A stretch of 64,000 nucleotides of DNA from positions 1 through 64,000 of the forward strand of contig JAIOJA010000042.1 of NCBI GenBank assembly GCA_019912315.1, read 5' to 3'. The first letter of the stretch is position 1. Each line of letters starts with the position of its first letter. Shown here piece after piece: positions 17,350 through 26,160 of this stretch. The notes beneath the pieces are model-generated. The model was given only the letters and a program-made list of their open reading frames with translations. It ran no database searches and was not told the DNA's origin. The stretch is from Planctomycetota bacterium. GTDB lineage: Bacteria > Planctomycetota > UBA8742 > UBA2392. Both the position numbers and the translations under genes were made by a program.

Positions 17350-19048
17350 TCGGCTCGGGCATTTCGCGCAGCACCCGCTTCAGCGGCTTGCCGACGTGGT
17401 TCTTGGGAATCTCGTGCACGATGTGATACCGCCGCGGGCGCTTGAAGCTCGCCAGGTGCGGCTCCACAAAATCAGGCATATCGCTGACTTCCGTCGGCAC
17501 GCCATCCTTCAGCACGAGGTACGCAACCGGCACTTCACCGTCAGAGGCATCCGGAATACCTACCACGGTAGCTTCCTTCACGGACGGGTGCGTCAACAGC
17601 ACGCGCTCAACTTCACTGGGTGCGACACTGTAGCCGCGGAATTTGATCAGGTCCTTCAGGCGATCCACAATTTTCAGGTAGCCCTCAGGGTCAAAACGCC
17701 CGATGTCACCCGTGCGCAGCCAGCCGCCCGGCAAAATCGCGGCGCGCGTGCTTGCCGGCTCGCCCCAGTAGCCCAGCATCACCTGCGGCCCGCGTACCTG
17801 GATTTCACCTTCGCCCTCGGATAGCGCCTCTTCGGGCTCCTCCGCGTGACACAGGCGTATGTCCGTACCCGGCAACGGCACACCCACTGTGCCCGTCTTT
17901 ACTTTGCCCGGCGGGTTGTTGGTGACTTCAGGGCCCGCTTCGGTCAGTCCGTAGCCGTTGATCATGGGGATATCGGGGCAGGCTTCCCCCCAGCGCCGGT
18001 TCAGCGAACTGTCAATCAGCATGGCGCCCGCTTTCACGTACCGCAGAGACGCGAACCTGTCGGCGGCTTCGCCCCCGGCGGTATCAAGCAGGCGCAGGAA
18101 CATGGTTCCGCTGCCGTATGCCACAGTCACGCCGTGGCGCTCAATCGTGTCCAGCGCGTTCGAGGGGTTGAAGTCTCGCACCAGGGCCATGGTCGCGCCG
18201 GCGGCGATGGACGCGTTCATCACGCAGCACATGCCCCAGGTGTGATACAGGGGCAGCGCGCCAAGAATGACGTCCTGCGGTGTCCAGCCGAACCAGGTGT
18301 TGTTCTGCTCCGCGTTGGCGACCAGGTTTCGGTGGCTCATCATCGCAAGCTTCAGCCCGCCCGTGGTACCGCTTGTCATCTGCAGCACGGCGATATCCAT
18401 GTCGTGACGCGACTGCGACGGCGCCGGATCGCCGAGAACATCCGGCAGCAGCTCGCTGTCGCCCCGCTCGGCCGCGAACTCCGACCCCGGCCTGAGGTAG
18501 TAAACCTTTGGCTCACGAATGTGCGCCCGAATGCGCGCGGCCTCGAATTCGCCAGCCAGGTCGCTGTCAATGAAAGCGGCGCGCGGCTCAACGATGCGGA
18601 TCAGCTCGCTCAACTCATCGCGCAGCAGCTTGGGGCTGACTGCCACCGGTATCATGTCGGCGCGCAGGGCGGCGTAGTATTGGACCACGAACTCCGGGCA
18701 ATTGGGCAGGGCCAGCATCACGCGGTCGCCGCGCTTGCCGCGTGCGAAGCCACGCGAGCGCAACGTGGCCGCGGACGTTTTTACACGACGCCACAATTGC
18801 CCGTAGGTGACGAGTAGGTCTTCATAGTAAAGGGCGGGCTTTTCGGGAAAGCGCCGGGCGGTCTCTTCGAGGTACTGCCACACAAAACGCTTCGGCGGCG
18901 CGTACTCGCGCGAGACGCCTTCGGGGTACAGCGCTTGCCAGTCGAAGCCGTGGCTCAGGTGTACAACCTCACGAAGTCCTCCGGGGCGGGGACAGGCCGT
19001 CCACTGTCCGCGTCCGTAAACACCACCACGACGCGGGCTTTCGCACAT
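17345..19048 (-). CDS. AMP-forming acyl-CoA synthetase
   Basis: Up to 567 residues. It is an adenylate-forming enzyme that activates a carboxylic acid with ATP and joins it to CoA. Core motifs are QMTSGTTGGLKLAMMSHRN (ATP/phosphate loop), MINGYGLTEAGPEV, GWLRTGDIGRFDPEGYLKI and DRLKDLIKFRGYSVAPSEVE, with the catalytic Lys region KNHVGKPLKRVL at the end. The first ATG (19048) overlaps the upstream thioesterase by 94 bases. A start nearer the thioesterase stop, for example a CTG overlapping its TGA, is plausible, so the true N-terminus is uncertain by about 30 residues. The TAG stop lies inside the right arm of element B. The acyl substrate cannot be read from the sequence. Confidence 0.9.
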   Translation of the reverse strand: MCESPRRGGVYGRGQWTACPRPGGLREVVHLSHGFDWQALYPEGVSREYAPPKRFVWQYLEETARRFPEKPALYYEDLLVTYGQLWRRVKTSAATLRSRGFARGKRGDRVMLALPNCPEFVVQYYAALRADMIPVAVSPKLLRDELSELIRIVEPRAAFIDSDLAGEFEAARIRAHIREPKVYYLRPGSEFAAERGDSELLPDVLGDPAPSQSRHDMDIAVLQMTSGTTGGLKLAMMSHRNLVANAEQNNTWFGWTPQDVILGALPLYHTWGMCCVMNASIAAGATMALVRDFNPSNALDTIERHGVTVAYGSGTMFLRLLDTAGGEAADRFASLRYVKAGAMLIDSSLNRRWGEACPDIPMINGYGLTEAGPEVTNNPPGKVKTGTVGVPLPGTDIRLCHAEEPEEALSEGEGEIQVRGPQVMLGYWGEPASTRAAILPGGWLRTGDIGRFDPEGYLKIVDRLKDLIKFRGYSVAPSEVERVLLTHPSVKEATVVGIPDASDGEVPVAYLVLKDGVPTEVSDMPDFVEPHLASFKRPRRYHIVHEIPKNHVGKPLKRVLREMPEPR

Positions 19049-19359
19049 GGCGACTCCTCGCCGGCGCGAGTGATGGCATGAGCAATGTTTATGCTGGTAT
19101 TGCCGATCTTGTCTACCCGCGTAGAAACAACAGCCTTGTCGCCGAGTCGCATCGGGCTGTGGTAGTCGATCTCAGTGCGGACGGTCATGAGCCGGACGTT
19201 CCAGTCCCTGATGATGGACAAGTAATCGAAGCCCTTGTCCTGCAACAGCCTGCTGCGCCCGTGCTCAAGCCAGTTGATGTACACGGCGTTGTTGACGTGG
19301 TTGTAGACATCAAGCTCGTAGCTGCGAACTTCAACCTCGTAGGTGGCCACATAGCCCAT
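18955..19359 (-). CDS. acyl-CoA thioesterase, hot-dog (4HBT/YbgC-like) family
   Basis: 134 residues. A hot-dog-fold thioesterase of the YbgC/FadM type, with the active-site segment SYELDVYNHVNNAVYINWLE near residues 13-32. The Asp and the N-H-V-N-N turn match the 4-hydroxybenzoyl-CoA thioesterase signature. It hydrolyses acyl-CoA to free acid and CoA. It is immediately upstream of, and overlaps, the acyl-CoA synthetase gene, so the two probably cycle the same acyl group. The ATG at 19359 directly precedes the first strand. Confidence 0.88.
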   Translation of the reverse strand: MGYVATYEVEVRSYELDVYNHVNNAVYINWLEHGRSRLLQDKGFDYLSIIRDWNVRLMTVRTEIDYHSPMRLGDKAVVSTRVDKIGNTSINIAHAITRAGEESPCAKARVVVVFTDADSGRPVPAPEDFVRLYT

Positions 19360-19768
19360 TCACGATCCTCGACGCGCGTCGCACCCGCGTTGCCCACAGT
19401 CCCAAGTCCTTGCACGGGGCGAGATTGTATCAACGGTTTAGCAAGTGTGCTGCCACGTCTGCACGAGCAGGCTGCCTCTGGCCGAAAAAATACACAAGGG
19501 CGACCGGAAAACCGGTCGCCCTTGCTGGAGTAAAGGCCTTTGAAGATACCGCCCCCCCTTAACTAGCGACATCTCCCACAGCGGCCTTAGCTCTTGTTTT
19601 CAATTGCCGCTTGCGCGACGTGCGTAAAGATAGCGTGTCACTATCACGGCAGTTTCACGGCGCAGTGGTTTTTTCCGACAAATTTTCTGACCGTCCCGTG
19701 ACCGTTTGCCCGCCTTTGTCTTCAGCCGACCCGCCTGTCGTGCCGATTCAGCCGCGGGAGACTGCATA
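19360..19768. other. 409-base divergent intergenic region
   Basis: It separates the minus-strand thioesterase from a plus-strand small membrane protein. I find no credible reading frame. It contains one strong minus-strand terminator-like hairpin (19490-19523) and AT-richer stretches near 19580-19690 that may hold promoters. An unannotated minus-strand transcript ending at the hairpin is possible. Confidence 0.55.
19490..19523 (-). terminator. orphan Rho-independent terminator on the minus strand
   Basis: A perfect 12-bp stem (AAGGGCGACCGG / CCGGTCGCCCTT, 4-base loop, 19496-19523) is followed on the minus strand by GTGTATTTTTT. No minus-strand gene lies between 19523 and the plus-strand gene at 19769. 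It therefore ends either an unrecognised RNA or readthrough; it also lies upstream of the thioesterase and would insulate that gene. Confidence 0.72.
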
Positions 19769-19987
19769 GTGCGCGGCATAATAGGCTACATCTTTTTCTT
19801 TACCATCGGGCTGGTCAGTGCCGGCGCCTACTTCTATCAGCTGCATCCCGAACACGCCCCTGAAACCGATCTCCCGCGCCTGCGTGAGGACATGGATGAC
19901 GCCATGGAACGGGGGCGGCGCATCAGAGAGGCCTGGAACCGCTGCTCCCCGGACTCCGCACAGTCCGATGCTTCCCGCAAGGACTAG
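19769..19987 (+). CDS. small single-pass membrane protein
   Basis: 72 residues from the GTG at 19769, with GGGAG 9 bases upstream. One transmembrane helix (IIGYIFFFTIGLVSAGAYFY, about 4-23) is followed by a charged, helical C-terminal half (DLPRLREDMDDAMERGRRIREA). The positively charged N-terminus is only two residues long. The family is not recognised. It lies 80 bases upstream of the tricorn-like protease gene. Confidence 0.6.
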   Translation: MRGIIGYIFFFTIGLVSAGAYFYQLHPEHAPETDLPRLREDMDDAMERGRRIREAWNRCSPDSAQSDASRKD

Positions 19988-20067
19988 CCCCCCGAACAAT
20001 TGACAAGTGGCATGTGGTCCGCGCGCTCCGGATTCGTAAGAGGTATTGAGGTTAACCGGAGCCGACC

Positions 20068-23000
20068 ATGAAGTATCTGACGCCATTGGCCGTTCTCGTC
20101 TCATTGTTCGGGCTGTCGTTTCAGACTCAGATTGCCCAGGAATCCGGGCGCGCATCAAGCGACGCGCCCGCGATCGCCGCCAACATCCTGCGCCAGCCTG
20201 CCCTGTCGCCCGACGGGGCGACGCTCGCGTTTGTCTACGATGGCGATATCTGGAGTGTCGCCACAAAGGGCGGCGTGGCGCGGCGTTTGACCGTCACCGA
20301 GGACAACGAAGGGGATCCGCAGTTTTCGCCGGACGGCAAGTGGCTCGCATTTCGATCCGTTCGCTACGGCAACGACGACCTGTTCGTGATGCCAGGCGAT
20401 GGCGGCAAGGCCCGGCGCCTGACGTTCGCAGACTCGCAGGATACGCCGGAATGCTGGCTGCCTGACAGCTCCGGCGTCATTTTCAGCAGCTACCGTCGCG
20501 AGAATTCGCGCGACCTGTGGGTGGTGCGCATGGAGGGCGGTGAGCCCTGGCCCATCACCGGCGGTGGGCTGGGTGTGCATGAGTATGACGCGAGCATCAG
20601 CCCTGACGGCAAGCGTCTCGTGTACTGCAACAGCGGCGGCAACCCCGCGCGCCGTCGCGGCTACCATGGCCACGCTGATGGCGACATATGGATCTGTGAC
20701 TTTGACGGCGTACAGACCAACAACCACAAGCGTCTCACCGAGAACGAAAGCCACGACGCCTACCCGGTGTTCATGGACAACAAGCGAATCGCCTACGTGA
20801 CCTTCGCCGGTGACAAGGGCAGCAATCGCATCGGCGACCTCGCGTTCGTGGGGGTGGACGGCAAGGCGTTGCCCCGGGCCGGCGAGCAGCGGGAGCTTGA
20901 TCCGCGCGAGCTTGCCGTCGGCGGCATGAACATGGCGTTCACCAGCGGCAACTACGGCGGCTGGAACCTGCACGTATGGGAAATGGGCAACCGCCACCCG
21001 TTCCGGGTGACGACTCCAGAAATCAGCCTCAACACCGACGTTCGCCGGGCCGACGTGCGGGTCAACAACCTGACTAGCGCCGAAGAATTCGCGCTCAGTC
21101 CTGACGGCAAAAAGATTGCGTTTGTCGCCGGTGGAGACGTTTTCGTCATGCCGGCCGACGCGGACGCTGTTCCACTGCAAGTCACCGATACGGTGGAAGA
21201 GGAATGCAGCATCGTGTGGGCCCACAACAATACGGAACTCTATTTTCTGGAGAGGATGCTCGGGGTGCTGCGCGGCGCTGACTTCAGCGGGCTCGCCGAC
21301 GGAAGCGGCTGGAAGAACATCCACCTGCAAAACGGACACGGCCCGCTTTCAAACCTGCATATGGATTCGCTGGGCAGGCTCTGGGGCGTTGAAAACGAAG
21401 AGACGATCGAGGTGGTCTACAACGATCCGAGTTGGGAAGGCAAACGCCCCGACGTAATGACCGCCGAGATCAAGGGCAACTTCCACGGCTGGACGCTGGG
21501 CGAGGGCAACTTCAGTGTCTCGTCCGACGGCCAGTGGGTTCTCTACGAGCAGCCGAACCCCAACTACGACGATCATGTGCTGCTGGCGAACGCACTGACC
21601 GGTGAGACCCACCCGATTTCGCACCTGTTTGGTTCGGCCGCCTACCCGCGTTTTTCCGGCGATGGCAAGCGGGTCGTTTTCGTCAACAACCAGGAGGGAG
21701 ACTACGACGTCTGGCAGATTGAGCTGACGCGCGAAGACCAGGAATTCAAGGAAGACAAGCTCGGCAAGCTGTTCAAGAAAAAGGAGCCCCGCCCGGAAGG
21801 GGGGGGAGATGATAAGAAGAAGGAAGGCGAAACCGGCGATGAAGAACCAAAGCCCGGTGTTCTGATCCATCTGGACGGCATCAAGGACCGTATCAAGCGC
21901 CTGACGACGCTCGACGGGCACGAGTTCTATCCTGTCGCCCTGAAGGACGGCAAGACCACCATCTTCATCGGCAACTCGCAGGGCCAAGCGAACATCTGGA
22001 AGCTGACCAATGATCCCGACAAAGGCCCCGACCTGAAACAACTCACACAAAGCAAGACGGGCAAGTCGCAACTTACCATCAGCGCCGACGAGAAGACGCT
22101 GTGGTGGCTCGACGGGGGCAAGATCACCAGCATGGCCATCGGCGGCGGCAAAACCGAAACCTACAACTTCCGCGTCGAGCAGCGCCGCCTGCGCACAGAG
22201 CTGCGCGAGGCCGCATTCGACGAGGCCGTCTGGGTGATGGACAACTACTACTACGACCGTGAGCACCACGGCATCAACTGGAACGCGACAGCCAAACGCT
22301 ATCGCAGCGCGCTGGCGAGTGTCAGCACCGGCGACGAGTACGACGCGGTGATGGACGAGTTGCTCGGCGAGCTGAACTCAAGCCACCAGGGTTACTACGG
22401 AGTCGACGAACGCACGGACCGTTTCAGCGAAAGCACCGGCTGCATGGGCCTGCTGTTCGACCCGGTCGCGCTCAGTAAAGGCGAATGGATCATCAAGGAA
22501 GTCGTCAAGGGCGGGCCCTGTGATGTACCCGAGAGCGGGCCCGGCGCCGGCAACCTGCTGAAGGCCGTCAACGGGACGCTGCTTCAGCAGGGAGTGAACC
22601 TGTCGCAGCTGCTGGTCAGCACCACCGGCAAGAGGACGGTCCTGACCTGCTTCAACGGCGACGGGGAATGGGACGTCGCGGTCAAGCCGATCAGCCGGGG
22701 CACGGAGTACGGGCTGTTCTACACGCGCTGGGTCGAGTATCAGCGCGCGCTGGTCGACAAGCACAGCGACGGGCGTCTTGGCTACGTTCACATCCAGGCC
22801 ATGAACGACGGCTCGTTGCGCGAGTTCAAGCACGAGCTTGGTGACGAGATGCTTGGCAAGGACGGCGTCGTCATCGACGTGCGCTACAACGGCGGCGGCA
22901 ACACCGCCGTGGACGTGCTCGAAATCCTCATCAAGCGCCCGTGGCTGTTGCGCCAGTGGGGCGGCCTGGAGCGCGTGAGTGAAAACATCTACCGCTCGGT

Positions 23001-23331
23001 TGCGCTGGAAAAGCCCAGCATCCTGCTGATCAACCAAGCCAGCTTCAGCAACGCCGAGATCATGGCAGAAGGCTTCCGAAAACTGGAGATCGGCAAGATT
23101 GTCGGCGTGGACACGGCCGGCGGGGTGATCGGCACCGGCAGCTACGGGCTGATCGATGGCAGTCGCATGAGGTTGCCCAGCAGCGGGGCCTACACAACGG
23201 AAGGCGAAAACCTCGAGTTGGTCGGACGCAAGCCGGACTTCTTCGTTGAGAACCACCCCGAAGAACTGGACAAGGGCATTGATCGCCAGACTGAAGCGGC
23301 CGTCAAAGAGCTGTTGAAACAGATCGACTAG
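20068..23331 (+). CDS. tricorn-type S41 protease, exported
   Basis: 1087 residues with a signal peptide (MKYLTPLAVLVSLFGLSFQ). N-terminal beta-propeller repeats span about 40-660, with many 'SPDGKxLAF' blades. A Lys/Glu/Gly-rich spacer lies near 565-595. The tricorn core domain carries LGELNSSHQGYYG near 768, whose His matches the catalytic His of tricorn. A PDZ-like region follows (about 785-870), then the S41 domain with VVIDVRYNGGGN and NQASFSNAEIMAEGF near 990, containing the nucleophile Ser. These enzymes degrade peptides; the export signal puts this one in the periplasm or outside, unlike archaeal tricorn. The ATG is preceded by CCGGAG. Confidence 0.92.
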   Translation: MKYLTPLAVLVSLFGLSFQTQIAQESGRASSDAPAIAANILRQPALSPDGATLAFVYDGDIWSVATKGGVARRLTVTEDNEGDPQFSPDGKWLAFRSVRYGNDDLFVMPGDGGKARRLTFADSQDTPECWLPDSSGVIFSSYRRENSRDLWVVRMEGGEPWPITGGGLGVHEYDASISPDGKRLVYCNSGGNPARRRGYHGHADGDIWICDFDGVQTNNHKRLTENESHDAYPVFMDNKRIAYVTFAGDKGSNRIGDLAFVGVDGKALPRAGEQRELDPRELAVGGMNMAFTSGNYGGWNLHVWEMGNRHPFRVTTPEISLNTDVRRADVRVNNLTSAEEFALSPDGKKIAFVAGGDVFVMPADADAVPLQVTDTVEEECSIVWAHNNTELYFLERMLGVLRGADFSGLADGSGWKNIHLQNGHGPLSNLHMDSLGRLWGVENEETIEVVYNDPSWEGKRPDVMTAEIKGNFHGWTLGEGNFSVSSDGQWVLYEQPNPNYDDHVLLANALTGETHPISHLFGSAAYPRFSGDGKRVVFVNNQEGDYDVWQIELTREDQEFKEDKLGKLFKKKEPRPEGGGDDKKKEGETGDEEPKPGVLIHLDGIKDRIKRLTTLDGHEFYPVALKDGKTTIFIGNSQGQANIWKLTNDPDKGPDLKQLTQSKTGKSQLTISADEKTLWWLDGGKITSMAIGGGKTETYNFRVEQRRLRTELREAAFDEAVWVMDNYYYDREHHGINWNATAKRYRSALASVSTGDEYDAVMDELLGELNSSHQGYYGVDERTDRFSESTGCMGLLFDPVALSKGEWIIKEVVKGGPCDVPESGPGAGNLLKAVNGTLLQQGVNLSQLLVSTTGKRTVLTCFNGDGEWDVAVKPISRGTEYGLFYTRWVEYQRALVDKHSDGRLGYVHIQAMNDGSLREFKHELGDEMLGKDGVVIDVRYNGGGNTAVDVLEILIKRPWLLRQWGGLERVSENIYRSVALEKPSILLINQASFSNAEIMAEGFRKLEIGKIVGVDTAGGVIGTGSYGLIDGSRMRLPSSGAYTTEGENLELVGRKPDFFVENHPEELDKGIDRQTEAAVKELLKQID

Positions 23332-23354
23332 AGCCCCGGCGGAAACGTCGGGGC
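23330..23354. repeat. AGAGCCCCGG palindrome copy 1
   Basis: The 24-base segment AGAGCCCCGGCGGAAACG followed by TCGGGG differs at one base from the start of the insertion inside alaS (29186-29209). It folds into a GCCCCGGCG/CGTCGGGGC stem with a GAAA tetraloop and overlaps the last bases of the tricorn-like gene stop. It may also act as a weak 3' hairpin. Confidence 0.65.
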
Positions 23355-23388
23355 GCGGCGAGCCGTGCCCTGCAAAGACAGGTTGAGC

Positions 23389-23703
23389 ATGAACATATCC
23401 GAATTCCAGAAGCTGATCGAAGAGACGTATGGCGACAAGGACCGCAAGCGCGGGGTCGAAAACACCTGGCTCTGGTTCAGCGAAGAAGTGGGCGAGCTTG
23501 CCCGGGCCATCAACGGCCGCACCAGCCGCGAAAATCTAAGGCACGAGTTCGCCGACGTGTTCGCCTGGCTGACTACGCTGGCAAGCATCGCCAACGTAGA
23601 CCTGCAGGAAGTCACCAAAGACCGCTACGGCCAGGGCTGCCCCCGCTGCAAAGCCATCCCCTGCAAGTGCGACGAGGTACGTCAGCGCGCATACCGCTGT
23701 TAG
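23389..23703 (+). CDS. MazG-like nucleotide pyrophosphohydrolase domain protein
   Basis: 104 residues from the ATG at 23389. The all-alpha NTP pyrophosphohydrolase fold shows the metal-binding pair EEVGE (about 30-34) and EFADVF (about 54-59), the usual E-x-x-E and E-x-x-D arrangement. Such enzymes hydrolyse nucleoside triphosphates to monophosphate and pyrophosphate. The C-terminus has a CPRCKAIPCKC cluster, a likely zinc site not found in most MazG proteins. An in-frame upstream opening would add eight residues without a better ribosome binding site. Confidence 0.82.
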   Translation: MNISEFQKLIEETYGDKDRKRGVENTWLWFSEEVGELARAINGRTSRENLRHEFADVFAWLTTLASIANVDLQEVTKDRYGQGCPRCKAIPCKCDEVRQRAYRC

Positions 23704-23738
23704 CCGCAAGAAATTCGGTAAAATCCGGGTGGATTATT

Positions 23739-23766
23739 TTGCGTTGCGGCGTTTGTGCTGTAGAGT
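23739..23766 (+). promoter_or_regulatory. possible sigma-70-like promoter and long leader of the DHS-homologue gene
   Basis: TTGCGT (23739-23744) and TAGAGT (23761-23766) are 16 bases apart. They precede a leader of about 180 bases that contains a GGGGC/GCCCC hairpin near 23860-23875 and an AGGAG site before the start codon at 23952. The match is modest and the organism's promoter consensus is unknown. Confidence 0.3.
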
Positions 23767-23951
23767 TTCTGCCGTCGTGAAAAGCGCATTCGCGCTGCTG
23801 CGGTTCAGCCTAGTGGGGAGTTGGCCTCACAGGGCTCAAACGAAGTAGCCACGACACTCAAGGGGCTAGACGCCCCACAACTACCGGGCTCTTCAACCGC
23901 ACTTCACGCGCTCGACGCTACCCGCGTTGTTGACCCGTAGGAGACAGTGAC

Positions 23952-25085
23952 ATGACCAAGAAGACCGACTACCTGAACAAGAAGCAACTCGTCAAACACA
24001 TCGACATCACCAAGGTCCGCGACATGGACAAGCTGGTCGCCATGATGGGCGACACCAGCTTCCAGGCTCGCAACCTCAGCCGCGCCTCGGACATCTACGA
24101 CATGGCCCTGCGCGACAAACAGTGCAGCGTCGTGCTGTGCCTGGCCGGCAGCCTCGTCAGCGCCGGGCTCAAGAAGGTCATCACCGACCTTGTGAACAAC
24201 AACATGGTCGACGCCATCGTCAGCACCGGCGCCGTCGTGGTTGACCAGGACTTCTTCGAAGGCCTCGGGTTCAGCCATTACAAAGGAACCCAATTCGTTG
24301 ACGACGCCGTCCTGCGCGAGCTCGCCATCGACCGCATCTACGACCACTATATCAACGAAGACGAGCTGCGCGTTTGCGATGAGGTCATGACCAAGATCTT
24401 CGACGGTCTTGAGCCCCGCCCCTACGCCAGCCGCGAAATCATCCGCGAGATGGGCGCCTACCTCGTCAAGCACGGCAAGAAGCACGACGGCTTCGTCGAA
24501 GCCTGTTTCAAGAAAAACGTCCCGATCTTTGTGCCAGCATTCAGTGACTGCTCGGCCGGTTTCGGCGTGGTCCTGCACCAGCACAAGTGCATCCAGGCCG
24601 GCAAGCCCATGGCCAGCATCGACAGCGGTCGCGACTTCCTGGACCTGACGTACCTGAAGATGTACGCCACCAAGGAAAGCGCCATCATCATGATTGGCGG
24701 CGGTGTGCCGAAGAACTTCACCCAGGACACGGTTGTCGCCGCGGAAGTCCTCGGTATGCACGACGCGCCGATGCACAAGTACGCCGTGCAGCTCACGGTT
24801 GCCGACGAGCGCGATGGTGCGCTCAGCGGCAGCACGCTCAAGGAAGCTTCAAGCTGGGGCAAGGTAAGCCTGAACTACGAGCAGATGGTGTTCGGCGAAG
24901 CGACGGTGACATTCCCGTTGCTGGCCGGCGCGGTCTACGCCCGCGGCGCCCACAAGAAGCGCAAGGGACTTCAGCTCAGCAATTTCTTCGTAGGCCCGGA
25001 CTTCGTTATGAAGAAGGCAGGCAAGAAGCCGGCCAAGAAAGTTGCGAAGAAGAAGTCCGGCAAGAAGGCCGCGGCTGCCAGCTAG
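23952..25085 (+). CDS. deoxyhypusine synthase family protein
   Basis: 377 residues. The NAD-dependent deoxyhypusine synthase fold is clear: VVLCLAGSLVSAGLKKVI, a DAIVSTGAVVVDQD segment, the IMIGGGVPKNF nucleotide loop, and ASSWGK near 298, matching the catalytic Lys segment of the eukaryotic enzyme. Eukaryotic and archaeal members transfer the aminobutyl group of spermidine to a Lys of eIF5A; bacteria lack eIF5A, and bacterial homologues are thought to make polyamines such as homospermidine. A Lys-rich tail (KKAGKKPAKKVAKKK) is an addition. AGGAG lies 9 bases before the ATG. A hairpin element follows the stop. Confidence 0.9.
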   Translation: MTKKTDYLNKKQLVKHIDITKVRDMDKLVAMMGDTSFQARNLSRASDIYDMALRDKQCSVVLCLAGSLVSAGLKKVITDLVNNNMVDAIVSTGAVVVDQDFFEGLGFSHYKGTQFVDDAVLRELAIDRIYDHYINEDELRVCDEVMTKIFDGLEPRPYASREIIREMGAYLVKHGKKHDGFVEACFKKNVPIFVPAFSDCSAGFGVVLHQHKCIQAGKPMASIDSGRDFLDLTYLKMYATKESAIIMIGGGVPKNFTQDTVVAAEVLGMHDAPMHKYAVQLTVADERDGALSGSTLKEASSWGKVSLNYEQMVFGEATVTFPLLAGAVYARGAHKKRKGLQLSNFFVGPDFVMKKAGKKPAKKVAKKKSGKKAAAAS

Positions 25086-25187
25086 TTTTCAGAGGTCAGA
25101 AAACAGGGATCAGAGGCCAGGGAACTACTTCCTGGCTTCTGTCTGTTTTCACTGACCTCCGGCCTCTAGCCTCTGGCCTCTCTAGTT
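25082..25187. mobile_element. solo inverted heptamer-array hairpin (element C)
   Basis: Left arm 25086-25123 is a degenerate array of 7-base units (CAGAGGT, CAGAAAA, CAGGGAT, CAGAGGC). Right arm 25130-25185 is the inverted array (CTGACCT, CCGGCCT, CTAGCCT, CTGGCCT). The centre is ACTACT. The inner arms pair over about 30 bases. CTAGTT stands at both outer edges (25082-25087 and 25182-25187) and could be a target-site duplication; the left copy contains the stop codon of the DHS-homologue gene. There is no coding content. Confidence 0.65.
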
Positions 25188-25203
25188 GTCATTCTCTGCG
25201 ACC

Positions 25204-26160
25204 ATGAGTTTACCCAGCAAGAATGCAATCTGGCGGGTGCTGGTGACGGGCGGGGCCGGGTTTGTCGGCTCGCGCTTGGTGCGCCGCATCGAAACCGACT
25301 GGGAAAACGCGGACGTCACCGTGATCGACGACTTCCGCAGCGGTGACTTCAAGAATCTTGAGGGCTTTCGCGGCGAGCTGATCGCGAACGACCTGGCCGA
25401 TATCGATCTGAACAAGTTGATCCAGGCCAACGACTTCGACGCCATCTTTCACCTGGCAAGCATCACCGACACCCGCGTGATGGACCAGCGCAAGATGTGC
25501 TGGGACAACATTGAAAGTTTCAAACGGCTGCTGGAATTCGCGCGCAATCGCCAGATTCCGATTACCTACGCCAGCAGCGCCGCAACCTACGGAATTGACG
25601 GCAAAGTCAACGTCGAGACCGACGAGCGCAAGCCCGCCAATGTCTATGGGTTCAGCAAAGTCCAGCTTGAGAACCTTGCCGCCAAGTATCTTCGCGAGCC
25701 GGACCTTGCGGGCTGGAAGCTGAATGCTGTTCGCTACTTCAACGTCTACGGGCCCCATGAGCAGCACAAGGGCGCCATGGCCAGCATGATTTACCAGCTT
25801 TATCTGCAGATGACCGGCGGCAAGCGCCCGCGTGTCTTCAAGTCTGGTGAACAGCAGCGCGACTTCGTGCACGTGGATGACGCCGTGCAGTGTACGCTGC
25901 TCGCCATGAACAGCGCCAAGCCGGGCGTGTTCAATACCGGCAGCGGCGAGGCCAAGTCATTCAACGACGTGATTGCGCAGCTGAACAAAGCCTTGGGTTT
26001 GAGCCTGGAAGCGGAGTACATCGACAACCCTTTCCCGTTCTTTCAGCCGTTTACGCAGGCTGATCTGAGTCGCAGCAAGGCTGAACTCGGCTATGAGCCG
26101 AAGTACTATCTGGAAACGGGCATTGCGCAGTACGTCAAGTGGTTACAGGAGCGCAGCTAG
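25204..26160 (+). CDS. NAD-dependent sugar-nucleotide epimerase, HldD-like
   Basis: 318 residues from the ATG at 25204. An extended short-chain dehydrogenase with the Rossmann motif VLVTGGAGFVGSRLVRR, the catalytic YASSAATYG Ser/Thr segment and YGFSK (Tyr-x-x-x-Lys). Further motifs, RYFNVYGPHEQHKGAMASM and RDFVHVDDAV, match ADP-L-glycero-D-manno-heptose 6-epimerase, which makes the heptose precursor of the lipopolysaccharide inner core. Related epimerases share these motifs, so substrate is inferred. The stop TAG is immediately followed by the ATG of the next gene. Confidence 0.85.
   Translation: MSLPSKNAIWRVLVTGGAGFVGSRLVRRIETDWENADVTVIDDFRSGDFKNLEGFRGELIANDLADIDLNKLIQANDFDAIFHLASITDTRVMDQRKMCWDNIESFKRLLEFARNRQIPITYASSAATYGIDGKVNVETDERKPANVYGFSKVQLENLAAKYLREPDLAGWKLNAVRYFNVYGPHEQHKGAMASMIYQLYLQMTGGKRPRVFKSGEQQRDFVHVDDAVQCTLLAMNSAKPGVFNTGSGEAKSFNDVIAQLNKALGLSLEAEYIDNPFPFFQPFTQADLSRSKAELGYEPKYYLETGIAQYVKWLQERS

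Noticed and set aside
19436..19560. small minus-strand frame across the orphan terminator
   Set aside because: It would read through the hairpin and T tract and its ribosome binding site is too close to the ATG.
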